NCBI RefSeq assembly: GCF_000230895.2
Contig: NC_016604.1
Location: forward strand, 4,278,001 to 4,342,000
Direction of reading: 5' to 3'
DNA: 64,000 bases
Source: Mycolicibacterium rhodesiae NBB3
GTDB taxonomy: Bacteria; Actinomycetota; Actinomycetes; Mycobacteriales; Mycobacteriaceae
Of the stretch, positions 26,489 through 34,815 are shown piece by piece. Both the position numbers and the translations under genes were made by a program. Under the pieces are notes generated by a model. That model was not told where the DNA came from. It made no database searches and saw only the letters and a program-made list of their open reading frames with translations. Position 1 is the first letter of the stretch, and each line of letters starts with the position of its first letter.

Positions 26489-27082
26489 ATGACGACATCA
26501 ACGACTGCCACTCGTATCTCGCGCCTGCGCGTCCCCGATCTCGATGAGCTCAGCGACGGGCCGGTCCGCGACTTCTTCGCCGGGCAGCAGCGCGACGAGG
26601 GGCTCACCTCCAATTGGTTTCGGGCGCTGTCGCTCAACGAGGACGATCTCGCACGCCTGAACGGCTACCTTCTGCCGCTGCTGGGCGTAGGCGGGCGACA
26701 GGGGTTGTCCATCCGGGAGCGAGAGGTGATCGCCACGGTCGTGTCAGGCGAAAACCGTTGCGCCTATTGCCATACCAACCACGCGAACAAGCTCGGCAAG
26801 GTCGCACGAGACTGGTCGTTCGGTCAACGTGTGGCGATCGACCACCATCAGGTCGCCGAACTCACGGATCGCGAACGCGCCCTCGCCGATCTGGCCGTGG
26901 CAGTCAACGGGAATCCGCAGTCCATCCGGGACGAGGACATCGAGCGGCTGCGAGATCTCGGTCTCGACGACTCCGAGATCCTGGAGGGGATCTCGATTGC
27001 GGCCTTCATCGGAGCCACCAACCGCATCGGTATCGCCCTGTCGGTACCACCCAACCCCGAGTACACCGGCGTACCGAAGTAA
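26489..27082 (+). CDS. AhpD/carboxymuconolactone-decarboxylase-like peroxidase-related protein
   Basis: A 197-residue all-helical AhpD/CMD-fold protein. The redox motif CAYCHTNH (about residue 90) has the CxxC and following His typical of AhpD-type thiol peroxidase partners. It belongs to the peroxidase-related family that often sits beside LLM and organosulfur genes. Stops of this gene and the convergent ABC ATPase gene are back to back (TAACTA). Likely protects against peroxides made by flavin monooxygenases; this is inference from context. Confidence 0.8.
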   Translation: MTTSTTATRISRLRVPDLDELSDGPVRDFFAGQQRDEGLTSNWFRALSLNEDDLARLNGYLLPLLGVGGRQGLSIREREVIATVVSGENRCAYCHTNHANKLGKVARDWSFGQRVAIDHHQVAELTDRERALADLAVAVNGNPQSIRDEDIERLRDLGLDDSEILEGISIAAFIGATNRIGIALSVPPNPEYTGVPK

Positions 27083-27892
27083 CTACGCCGCGGCAGCCTT
27101 GACTGCCCGGCCCACCTCGGTGCGGATCGCCGTGTACTCCGGCGAGCGACGAAGTTCGTCGGCGTCGACACCCGTGCGGGGCAGATCGACCGGAAGGTCA
27201 AGTGCCACTTGGCCGGGCCGGCGGGTGAGCACCACGATCCGGGACCCGAGGAACGCCGCCTCGTCGGCGCTGTGCGTGACGAACACCGTGGTGCGACCGG
27301 ACTCGGCGCTCACCTGACGGACGTCTTCCTGCAGGCGCTCCCGGGTGAGTGCGTCCAGCGCGGCGAACGGCTCGTCGAGAAGGAACAACGGTGTCTCGGC
27401 CGCCAGCGCGCGGGCGATGGCCACACGCTGCTGCTGGCCACCGCTGATCTCCCAGATCTTGCGGTCGGCGGTCCCTTCGAGTCCTACCCGGGACAGCAGC
27501 TGATCGCGCCGATCATTGCGGCGCTCGCGTGGCACCTTCGCGTATTTCAGTGCCAGATCGACGTTTCCGCCCACCGTGCGCCATGGGAACAGCCGCGGCT
27601 GCTGGAAGACCACGCCCGCCGTCACACCCGGCGTCGGGGGCGTGCCCGATATCTGAACCTTTCCCTCGCTGGGTGATTCGAAGCCGGCAAGCAGCCGCAG
27701 CAGCGTGCTCTTACCGCATCCCGACGCGCCGACCAACACGAGAAACGAACCCGGATCGATGCTGAGGTCGACCGGACCCAACGCGGTGACCTCGCTGCGG
27801 CCCTTGCCGTAGCGGTGGGACACGCCCGATATCTGGATCGCGGCGTTGCCGTCCCGCTTGGCGTCGTCTTTCAGATCACTGGCTGAGGACAC
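27083..27892 (-). CDS. taurine/sulfonate-type ABC transporter ATPase
   Basis: A 269-residue ATPase of the SsuB/TauB group. Walker A GASGCGKST, signature SGGQQQR, Walker B LFLLDEPFAALD, switch FVTHSADEA. Third gene of the importer operon; it starts 17 bases inside the binding-protein gene. Family members import taurine, alkanesulfonates or, in other cases, nitrate or thiamine precursors. The sulfur context favours a sulfonate. Confidence 0.88.
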   Translation of the reverse strand: MSSASDLKDDAKRDGNAAIQISGVSHRYGKGRSEVTALGPVDLSIDPGSFLVLVGASGCGKSTLLRLLAGFESPSEGKVQISGTPPTPGVTAGVVFQQPRLFPWRTVGGNVDLALKYAKVPRERRNDRRDQLLSRVGLEGTADRKIWEISGGQQQRVAIARALAAETPLFLLDEPFAALDALTRERLQEDVRQVSAESGRTTVFVTHSADEAAFLGSRIVVLTRRPGQVALDLPVDLPRTGVDADELRRSPEYTAIRTEVGRAVKAAAA

Positions 27893-28904
27893 CGGGCAGG
27901 CCCTTGGTGTAGATCGCGTCCTGGAAGGTCTCCAGCGACGCCGCTGACGGAATCTGCTTCTGGTCGGCCAGGAATCGCGAAGCGCTCTGCAGGTTCACCG
28001 CGATGTTGCCCGGCTTCCCGTCGGAGCCGAGCCATTCCGGCGAGCCCACCTGTTCCGGGGTCAGGAACACACCCTGCTTGATCTGGCCTTCGGTCTGCTC
28101 GGGCGACAGGCCGATCTCGGCGGCGACCGCCTTGGCTGCTGCAGCCGGATCGTCCTTGATCAATGTCAGGGCCCGTGCTTCCTGCTGGCGCCAGACGTCG
28201 ACGATGTCGGGGTGCTCGGTCGCGAACTGATCGGCCACGACACCGAGGTCCAGGGTCGGCTTGCCGTCCTTGGCCAGTTGGCGGCTGGTGATCAGGTCCT
28301 TGCCGCTCTTGCGCAGATCGTCGAGGGTGGGCAGCCACGTGTACGCCGCATCGATGTCGCCGCGATCCCAGGCGGCCAGAATTGCCTGCGGCTGCAGGTC
28401 CACGAGTTGAACATCGCTGGGAGACAGGCCATTCTGCGCCAGCGCGGCCAGTAGGCTGTAGTGCGCTGTCGAGGCGAACGGAGTCGCGACTCGCTTGCCC
28501 TTCAGCTGCGCAATGGTGTCGATACCCGTGCCGTTACGTGCCACGAGTGCCTCGTTGTCGCCGGCCACGTCGAGAACGAACGCGACCTTGTAGGGAATGT
28601 TGAGCGGTGCTGACAGTCCGCGGGCCACCGGGCTGGATCCCAGCGCGCCGAAGTCGAGTTCCTTGGCGATGAACGCGGTGTTCACGTCGGCGCCGGAGTC
28701 GAACTTGACCCATTTGATGTTGTAGTCGGGCAGGGCTTCTTCGAGCCAGCGATTGTTCTTGACGACGAGATCGCCGCTGGGGAACGTCTGGTATCCGATT
28801 CGAATGGTCGGCTTGCCGGCTTCCTGCCCTGGCTGATCGACCGAGCAGCCGGCCAGCGCCATGGTGGCGACGGCCAGTGCGGCGAGTACGGCTTTGAATC
28901 TCAT
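27876..28904 (-). CDS. taurine/sulfonate-binding lipoprotein (TauA-like)
   Basis: A 342-residue solute-binding lipoprotein with the lipobox MALAGCS near residue 20. The mature N-terminus TIRIGYQTFPSGDLVVKNNRW followed by VKFDSGADVNTAFIAKELDFG matches the TauA branch, which carries the KFDSGA segment. It overlaps the permease stop by 4 bases (ATGA). Probable ligand: taurine or a related organosulfonate; not provable from sequence. Confidence 0.85.
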   Translation of the reverse strand: MRFKAVLAALAVATMALAGCSVDQPGQEAGKPTIRIGYQTFPSGDLVVKNNRWLEEALPDYNIKWVKFDSGADVNTAFIAKELDFGALGSSPVARGLSAPLNIPYKVAFVLDVAGDNEALVARNGTGIDTIAQLKGKRVATPFASTAHYSLLAALAQNGLSPSDVQLVDLQPQAILAAWDRGDIDAAYTWLPTLDDLRKSGKDLITSRQLAKDGKPTLDLGVVADQFATEHPDIVDVWRQQEARALTLIKDDPAAAAKAVAAEIGLSPEQTEGQIKQGVFLTPEQVGSPEWLGSDGKPGNIAVNLQSASRFLADQKQIPSAASLETFQDAIYTKGLPGVLSQ

Positions 28905-29764
28905 ATCTTTCCTCTCCAGGGGACAGCGCGGCGTTCGATGGCACGAAGAAGACCGTCGATGACAAGTCCGGAGATGCCGATGGCGAAGATGCCGACGAGC
29001 ACGACCGGGGTGTTGTTGTAATTGCTTGCGTCCTTGACCAATCCGCCGATACCGGGGATGCCGTTGAACAGTTCGGCGGCGACGACGGACGAGTAGGCCA
29101 TGCCGACCGCCAACCGGATGCCGGTGAACGTCTCGGGCAGTGCCGAGGGGACGACGACGTCACGGATGACCTCGGTGCGTGACGCGCCCAGAGCGCGTGC
29201 GGCCTCCTGCAGACCCACCGGCGCGGCGACGACCGCCGCGGTGGTGGCAACGGCGGCGGGCGGTAGTGCCGCAAGGGCCAGGAGCGTGATCTTCGGTGCT
29301 TCGTCGATGCCGAGCCAGATCACGAGGAGGAAGAAGTAGGCCAGCGGGGGAAGGGCACGCAAGAACGTCAGCCACGGTTCGAGCACGCTGCGCACCCAAC
29401 TCACGGAGCCCATGACCAGGCCGAGCAGGACACCGAGCACCACGCCGATGACGACACCGACAAGCACTCGGCGCAGGGTCATGTACAGGTGCTCCCACAA
29501 CAGGTAGCCCGCATATCCGCGGACTCCGTCGTGTGTCGTGGAGACGTCGATGAAGGCCTGCCACACCGTGCTGGGGTACGGCACAAACGTCTGATTCCAG
29601 ATCCCACTGGCCGCCACCAGCTGCCACACGATGAAGAACACGACCACCGACAGCAGCGGCAGTGCGGCGCGGGTGAGTCTGCCGCGCCATTTTCCCGCGG
29701 GCGCAACGGGAGCAGACGAGCCGACCTGCGGTTCGTCGGGAGCAATATCTACGAACACCGACAC
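28901..29764 (-). CDS. taurine/sulfonate-type ABC transporter permease
   Basis: A 287-residue permease with about six helices and the SsuC/TauC EAA-loop (LQEAARALGASRTEVIRDVV). First structural gene of the importer. Start is GTG with AGAAGG 9 bases upstream. A 12-codon uORF ending in two Cys codons and Arg finishes 42 bases before it, so its translation may be coupled to cysteine supply. Confidence 0.87.
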   Translation of the reverse strand: MSVFVDIAPDEPQVGSSAPVAPAGKWRGRLTRAALPLLSVVVFFIVWQLVAASGIWNQTFVPYPSTVWQAFIDVSTTHDGVRGYAGYLLWEHLYMTLRRVLVGVVIGVVLGVLLGLVMGSVSWVRSVLEPWLTFLRALPPLAYFFLLVIWLGIDEAPKITLLALAALPPAAVATTAAVVAAPVGLQEAARALGASRTEVIRDVVVPSALPETFTGIRLAVGMAYSSVVAAELFNGIPGIGGLVKDASNYNNTPVVLVGIFAIGISGLVIDGLLRAIERRAVPWRGKI

Positions 29765-29806
29765 TGTGAACGACCTTCTGTTGCCGAGACGAAAACGGAA
29801 AATGGG

Positions 29807-29845
29807 TTAGCGACAGCAGGAGTCCTCAGACAGCGGCGCGGTCAT
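29807..29845 (-). CDS. candidate dicysteine leaderless uORF of the sulfonate importer
   Basis: A 12-codon ORF, MTAPLSEDSCCR, ending TGC TGT CGC TAA. It resembles the sulfate-importer uORF, which ends in CCCR and a stop. It has no Shine-Dalgarno. AT-rich TACTAAT lies 6-7 bases before the ATG, the spacing of the other two uORFs, so a leaderless start is plausible although the -10 match is imperfect. It lies between a rhodanese gene and the importer operon, both on this strand. Translation at the Cys pair could sense cysteinyl-tRNA. I have not seen this one described; it could be chance in so short an ORF. Confidence 0.5.
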   Translation of the reverse strand: MTAPLSEDSCCR

Positions 29846-29847
29846 TG

Positions 29848-29861
29848 GAGTATTAGTACTC
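29848..29861. promoter_or_regulatory. inverted repeat GAGTA-N4-TACTC over the -10 region
   Basis: A perfect 5-base dyad that coincides with the presumed -10 of the importer transcript, immediately upstream of the dicysteine uORF. A repressor bound here would block the promoter. The regulator is unknown. Confidence 0.4.
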
Positions 29862-29891
29862 GACCACCCAGCGCCGAGCGTAGATCTAGGA

Positions 29892-30497
29892 TCAGCGGGA
29901 GTTTATTGACGACGCCGGCGGTCCGGGAGTCGACGTCAGCTTCGAGACCAGCTTTGCAGCGTCCGTCTCGGCACCGCGGTTGTACGGGAGTTTCGAGAGA
30001 GCCGTTGCCATTGCGCAGGTATTGCTCACGGCTGCATAGGTCAGGCCTCCGCCGATGGCCGCGGCAAGCCATTTGGCCTTCGGCACGAAGACACTCCCGA
30101 CGACGCTGCTGAACACGATCGATCCGGCCACCAGCCGTACCTGGCGTTCGAGGTCCCAGCGTTGCTTACCGCGGTTGACGTCGTATCCGCGTTCTTCCCA
30201 GTCCACGATGCCGTCCTGCAGTACCCGTGCTGCGGTCCCCGCCGAATTCAGGATCTGTTGAGCCTGAGTGGAGCGTTGACCCGAGCGGCACACCAGCACC
30301 ACGTCGTCCTCGAGGTTTTTGACCACGTCGGATTTGTGCGAGCGCAGGATGTCGAGCGGGAGGTTGAACGACCCCGGTATATGCGCGGATTCGAATTCCG
30401 CGGGAGTCCGCACGTCGACGATCTGTGTGGGTTCTGTGGAGTCGAGCAGATTGCGCAGGTCGGTCGAGCTGACGGTATCGGTGTGCGCTGTAGGCAT
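29892..30497 (-). CDS. rhodanese-domain membrane protein
   Basis: A 201-residue protein: an N-terminal rhodanese domain with active-site CRSGQRS (Cys near residue 70), then a two-helix DUF2892-like membrane segment (VRLVAGSIVFSSVVGSVF and WLAAAIGGGLTYAAVSNTCAMA). Such proteins handle sulfane sulfur at the membrane. It lies upstream of the sulfonate importer on the same strand, 46 bases from the uORF. No ribosome binding site is obvious before the ATG. Confidence 0.83.
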   Translation of the reverse strand: MPTAHTDTVSSTDLRNLLDSTEPTQIVDVRTPAEFESAHIPGSFNLPLDILRSHKSDVVKNLEDDVVLVCRSGQRSTQAQQILNSAGTAARVLQDGIVDWEERGYDVNRGKQRWDLERQVRLVAGSIVFSSVVGSVFVPKAKWLAAAIGGGLTYAAVSNTCAMATALSKLPYNRGAETDAAKLVSKLTSTPGPPASSINSR

Positions 30498-30569
30498 GGC
30501 ATCACGGCTACCCGACGGAGTGACCTCGCAGCGGGTTTACTTCGTTATGAGCAAAAGTCGGCCCGGGTC

Positions 30570-31808
30570 TCACGCGAGGCCGAGAGCGATGGCACCGAGA
30601 CCCTCCAGCACCGCATCAGAGTTCGGCGGATGCAGCGTGCCGGTCCGAACATCACGGTAAAGTCGTTCGAGTTCATGGCGTTTGGACACCGAAGAGGCGC
30701 CCACGACCTGGACCGCGATGTCGACGACCTCGCGCGCCGTCGCGGTGGCGAACTCCTTGGCCGCCAGAGCCCGCCACGGTGGCAAATGTCCCTCGTTCTC
30801 GGCTGCGGCGGATTCGACGAGGGCCACCGCCGCCTCGAGCTTGATCTCGGCCTGCGCGATCTGGCGTTGCACGGCCGGCTTGTCGGCGTGGCGGTCGACA
30901 TCCTGACGCAGCGACGTTCGCGTCTGAGCACCCAGAATCGCGATGTCGATTGCCCTGCGCGCGATTCCGACATACACGTTCGAGAGCAGCGGCAGATACC
31001 AACCGAGCAGCAGACCGATGTAATCGGGATAGTTGGGGCCGACGGGATGAATTGCGACGGTCTTGTGAGCGTCCGCGTGCGCGTCCTCGAACACAGTGTC
31101 GTGACTGGCGGTTGCGCGCACGCCGAGCGCATTCCAGGTCTCCTCGATGCGGACGCCGGGTGTCTCACGGTCGACGAAGGTGTGCACGATCAACGGATTG
31201 AGAGGATCGGAGTCGTCACGGGCGTGGATACCGATCTGGTCCCACACCGGCGACAAAGACGTGAAGGTCTTGCGGCCGCTGATCCGGTACGAGCCGTCGG
31301 GCTGCGGAATCGCCCGTACCACTGCGTCATCGAGACCGACGTCGTTACCCTGCTCACCGTGTCCGGCAGCGAAGACGTCGCCTGCAGCGATGTCGCGTAA
31401 CAACCACTCGAGGTCGCCGACACCGCGCGTCACGGCGTGAGCTGCTGACCCGGCCCAATAGAGATGCATGTTGAGGGCCAGCGCGGTAGCCGGTGCCCAA
31501 TAGCCGAGGTGACGTTGCTCTCGGGCCAGTTCGGTGAGCGAGACGTCCGCGCCGCCGAGCCGCTCCGGGAGCGGGGCCTTGAGGTATCCGGCCCCGAGAA
31601 TCTCAGCGAAATCCTCGGCGAAGAACGAATTCTCGGCGTCGTAGCGCGCGGCGCGCCTGTGGAACCGCTGATAGTCGTCCGCGGAGAAGTAGCGACTGCG
31701 GAAGCCGCCGGCTGCCAACGGACTGGTGGGACTCACCACTGCCGGCTTCGGGTCCGGGGTATAGGTGACGACGGTGAGGCCAGCCGCGTTGGCGTTGGTG
31801 ACGGTCAT
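30570..31808 (-). CDS. second SfnB/DszC-like acyl-CoA-dehydrogenase-fold enzyme
   Basis: A 412-residue flavoprotein, paralog of the gene at 21277 but only moderately similar. It shows the acyl-CoA dehydrogenase core (APLPERLGGADVSLTELAREQ, AAGHGEQGNDVG, SGRKTFTSLSPVWD). Members include DszC, which oxidises dibenzothiophene, and SfnB. It follows an NtaA/DszA-family LLM gene and an NCS1 permease on the same strand, forming a transport-plus-two-oxygenase unit. I use the ATG at 31808 (MTVTNANAAG); the upstream extension has no support. Confidence 0.8.
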   Translation of the reverse strand: MTVTNANAAGLTVVTYTPDPKPAVVSPTSPLAAGGFRSRYFSADDYQRFHRRAARYDAENSFFAEDFAEILGAGYLKAPLPERLGGADVSLTELAREQRHLGYWAPATALALNMHLYWAGSAAHAVTRGVGDLEWLLRDIAAGDVFAAGHGEQGNDVGLDDAVVRAIPQPDGSYRISGRKTFTSLSPVWDQIGIHARDDSDPLNPLIVHTFVDRETPGVRIEETWNALGVRATASHDTVFEDAHADAHKTVAIHPVGPNYPDYIGLLLGWYLPLLSNVYVGIARRAIDIAILGAQTRTSLRQDVDRHADKPAVQRQIAQAEIKLEAAVALVESAAAENEGHLPPWRALAAKEFATATAREVVDIAVQVVGASSVSKRHELERLYRDVRTGTLHPPNSDAVLEGLGAIALGLA

Positions 31809-31887
31809 AGGTCGATGATGCCGCCATCTCACGAACACACACCAGGATTCGAGTCTCACAGATTCTGACCGCCGAGCCGACGCCGAC

Positions 31888-33198
31888 TCAAAAGGACAGC
31901 AGGTTGTCCTTGAACAATCGGTGTTCGTACTCCACCCGGGCCAGCCCGCGGCGCTGCAACTCCGGAACCAGTCCGTCGACCACTTCGATGACGTATCTGC
32001 GTGTCAGCCGCATTCCCGGTGCGGTGATGAGGAATCCGTCGCCGCCCACTTTGTCCATGAGTGCCTCCAGCTGGTCGGCGACCGTCGACGGCGTACCCAC
32101 GAGGGCATCCTCGGTGGACAGGTATGCCGCGGTGAGTTCGCGCAACGTCTTGCCGCTACCGCGCTGGATGAACGCTTCCAGGGATCCTTTCTCGCCGTTG
32201 GTGTGCAGGTCGTCGGGCAGCGGTTTGTCGAAATCGAACTTGGTGAAGTCGATTTCGACGATGGCTGCCAGATGGGCGAGTGTCTTCTCCAAGTAGTACT
32301 CGTTGTTGACCAGGCGGTCCAGCTTCGCCCTGGCTTCCTCGTCGGTGTCACCGAGATGTGGAGTGATCAGGAACAGCACTTTGATGTCATCTGGGTTGCG
32401 GCCGTATTGCTCTGCGCGAGAGCGGATGTCGTCGCGGTAGGCGATCATACCCTCGGGATCAGCGGCGGTTCCGACAACCGTATCGGCATATTTCGCGGCG
32501 AAATCCTTGCCTTGCGGCGAGCCGCCGGCCTGAGCCAACACCGGGTGATACTGCGGCGACGGCACGGTATTCAGTGGTCCGCGGCTCTTGTAGTACGCGC
32601 CCTGGAAGTCGATGGTGTGCACCTTCGTGTGGTCGACGAAGGTACCCGATTCGCGGTCGCGCACCACGGCGTCGGGTTCCCAGGAGTTCCACAGGGCCCG
32701 AACGAGGTCCACGTACTCGTGGGCGCGCGCATAGCGTTCGTCATGGCGCGGCAACTCGTCCAGGCCGAAGTTCTGCGCGGAACGGTCCTCTGCGGAGGTG
32801 ACCATATTCCACCCCACGCGTCCGCCGGTGAGGTGGTCCAGTGTGTTGCACAGCCTGGCCAACAGGAACGGTGGATAGAACGTCGCCGACAGGGTGACGA
32901 CGAGCCCGAGGTGGCTGGTCACGTTCCCCAGCAGCGGAACCAGCGGTGCCGGGTCATGTTTGGGCGAGTGCAGCGCGTGTTTCAGTTCGCGCTCATAGGT
33001 GCCGCCGTAGGCGTCGGAAACCATGAGCTTGTCCTCGAGCAGCAGATAGTCGAACTTCGCCCGCTCCAGGTGCTGGACCAGTTCGACGTAGAAGTCACCA
33101 GACCAGTCGATCCCGCCAGTCGAGCCCCACTGTTCGTTCCACCCGTCGACACAGAAATTGGCGAACCAGCCGAGGTGAAATCGTCTGTCGCGCGCCAC
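31888..33198 (-). CDS. NtaA/SnaA/DszA-family LLM monooxygenase
   Basis: A 436-residue FMNH2-dependent monooxygenase of the nitrilotriacetate/dibenzothiophene-sulfone branch. It has FHLGWFANF at the N-terminus, LLLEDKLMVSDAYGG, VGWNMVTSAEDRSAQNFG and HPVLAQAGGSPQGKDFAAKYAD. The GTG start shares one base with the TAG stop of the upstream NCS1 permease, so translation is coupled. Together with the DszC-like enzyme downstream it forms a DszA/DszC-type pair. The true substrate is unknown: organosulfur compound, or chelate-type amine as in NtaA. Confidence 0.85.
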   Translation of the reverse strand: MARDRRFHLGWFANFCVDGWNEQWGSTGGIDWSGDFYVELVQHLERAKFDYLLLEDKLMVSDAYGGTYERELKHALHSPKHDPAPLVPLLGNVTSHLGLVVTLSATFYPPFLLARLCNTLDHLTGGRVGWNMVTSAEDRSAQNFGLDELPRHDERYARAHEYVDLVRALWNSWEPDAVVRDRESGTFVDHTKVHTIDFQGAYYKSRGPLNTVPSPQYHPVLAQAGGSPQGKDFAAKYADTVVGTAADPEGMIAYRDDIRSRAEQYGRNPDDIKVLFLITPHLGDTDEEARAKLDRLVNNEYYLEKTLAHLAAIVEIDFTKFDFDKPLPDDLHTNGEKGSLEAFIQRGSGKTLRELTAAYLSTEDALVGTPSTVADQLEALMDKVGGDGFLITAPGMRLTRRYVIEVVDGLVPELQRRGLARVEYEHRLFKDNLLSF

Positions 33199-34706
33199 TA
33201 TAGAACGTCCGCCGCGGGGCGGTGAGGGGTGACATCCGCGGGCTCGACCGTGTCGAGGGTGGCGTCGCTGTGCTGTACCGCCACGCGCTCGGCGTCGCGG
33301 TCGAGACCGCGGCTGAAGAGGAAGTACAGCACCGAGGACACCAGCAGCCCGACCAGCCAGGAGATGTCGATGCCGCCCAGCAACTCGCCGAGTGGTCCCG
33401 CGAAGAACGGAAGGACCGCGAAGGGGATCATCGCGGCGAACCCCACGAAGTACGCGACGATGCCGCGCCAGGACCACGCCCCGTAGACACCGTGCGGGGT
33501 GAACAGATCGGTGACCGCGTACTCCCCGCGACGCACGAAGAAATAGTCGGTGAGGTTGACCGCCGTCCACGGGACAAGCAGGAACAGCATCAGCGATAGC
33601 GCATTGCTGGCGGCGTTGATCACGTGGTCGCCGAAAGGCAGTGCGACCACGAGGTATATCGCGATCGTCACCGCGGTGACCGCGATGCGTAAGGTGCGCG
33701 TCGGCCGGAAGCGCTTGACCAGATCGACTCCGGTGAGGAATTGCAGCGCGACGCTGTAGGCCGCAGTGGCGGTGCAGACGATCAGGGTGGCCGCCGATGC
33801 CAGCGCCAATACCGCGCCGAATCCGCTGAACACGGCGTTCCCCGCATCGTGCAGCGCAACCAGGGCGTCGGTGGCGTTGTAATGAGCCGAAAGCCAAGCG
33901 CCGAGGGCGATCAACCACAGCGCCGAGATTCCGGCACCGACGTAGACGCTCGCGACAAGCGAACGTGAGGACGTCTTCGCGGGGAGATAGCGGGTGTAGT
34001 CGGACACGATGGGCGCCAACGCGATGTTGTAGGCGGCCGATACCGCGAACACCGTGAAGAACGCCGAGGTGACGAACCCGTGCTCGGCAGAAGAGGGTGT
34101 CTCGCCGCCGGCGTGGCCGGAGACGACGGCCACGGAGAAGATCGCGACGAGCGGAACGGTCACGTAGAAGACGATCTGGGAGATGCGGTGCAAGTGGTCG
34201 TGCCCCGCGATGGCGAACAGGCCGCCGGTGATATTGACCACCAGTCCGACTGCAACGGGTGACCAGTTGAAGATCTGCGCGAGCCCCTGTGCGGTGAGGA
34301 TGGTGTAGACCACCCCGAACGCCAAGTAGCAGGTGAGGGACATCGCGACGACGACGACCACGCCGTAGAACCCGAACTGAGCGCGGGACTGGATGATCTG
34401 CGGCAGGCCGAGGCGCGGTCCCTGCGCGGCGTGAAAGGCCATGAAGAACGTTCCGATGAGCAGGCCGAGCGCAGACGCGGTGATCGCCCATCCCACGCTC
34501 AGGCCCAGGGCGGGGCCGGTGAAGCCCAGTGCGACGGTGAAGAAGCTCCAGTTTGCTATGAAGAACAGCGGGCTGATGCGCCACGGCGAGCCATGGCGTT
34601 CTTCGGGCGTGATCCAGTCGATTGATCGACTCTCGATGACGCTGCGACTCCTGGACGCAGCGTCGTCGGTGAAACGCTGTGCGTCTGAGGTGATCTCGGT
34701 GGACAC
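33198..34706 (-). CDS. NCS1-family permease
   Basis: About 502 residues with some 12 helices, of the nucleobase-cation-symport-1 family (GSPWRISPLFFIANWSFFTV, PIVSDYTRYLP). NCS1 members import purines, pyrimidines, allantoin, hydantoins or thiamine. Here it heads an operon of two oxygenases, so it may import their substrate. The start is unsure: GTG 34706 (STEITSDAQRF) fits the family, ATG 34748 would add 14 residues including two cysteines. It is divergent from another LLM gene. Confidence 0.8.
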   Translation of the reverse strand: MSTEITSDAQRFTDDAASRSRSVIESRSIDWITPEERHGSPWRISPLFFIANWSFFTVALGFTGPALGLSVGWAITASALGLLIGTFFMAFHAAQGPRLGLPQIIQSRAQFGFYGVVVVVAMSLTCYLAFGVVYTILTAQGLAQIFNWSPVAVGLVVNITGGLFAIAGHDHLHRISQIVFYVTVPLVAIFSVAVVSGHAGGETPSSAEHGFVTSAFFTVFAVSAAYNIALAPIVSDYTRYLPAKTSSRSLVASVYVGAGISALWLIALGAWLSAHYNATDALVALHDAGNAVFSGFGAVLALASAATLIVCTATAAYSVALQFLTGVDLVKRFRPTRTLRIAVTAVTIAIYLVVALPFGDHVINAASNALSLMLFLLVPWTAVNLTDYFFVRRGEYAVTDLFTPHGVYGAWSWRGIVAYFVGFAAMIPFAVLPFFAGPLGELLGGIDISWLVGLLVSSVLYFLFSRGLDRDAERVAVQHSDATLDTVEPADVTPHRPAADVL

Positions 34707-34815
34707 GAGAGAACATGATCGGCATCTCGGCCCCGAAAGTGCAGCCATCTCGTCGCGCTGATTTTTAGTTCGCTCGGGAATGAAAGCGCTGCCGAGGTGG
34801 TTCGCTAGCTTCGAG

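Noticed and set aside
31888..34725. 945-codon open frame running through the NtaA-like LLM gene and antisense-shifted through the NCS1 permease
   Set aside because: The first 510 codons are an arginine-rich frameshift of the permease. The real LLM gene starts at GTG 33198, overlapping the permease stop.
34707..34815. Searched for a fourth Cys-rich uORF between the NCS1 permease and the LLM gene, both strands
   Set aside because: Only spaced cysteines (CRSC) in the possible N-terminal extension of the permease; no run of Cys codons before a stop.
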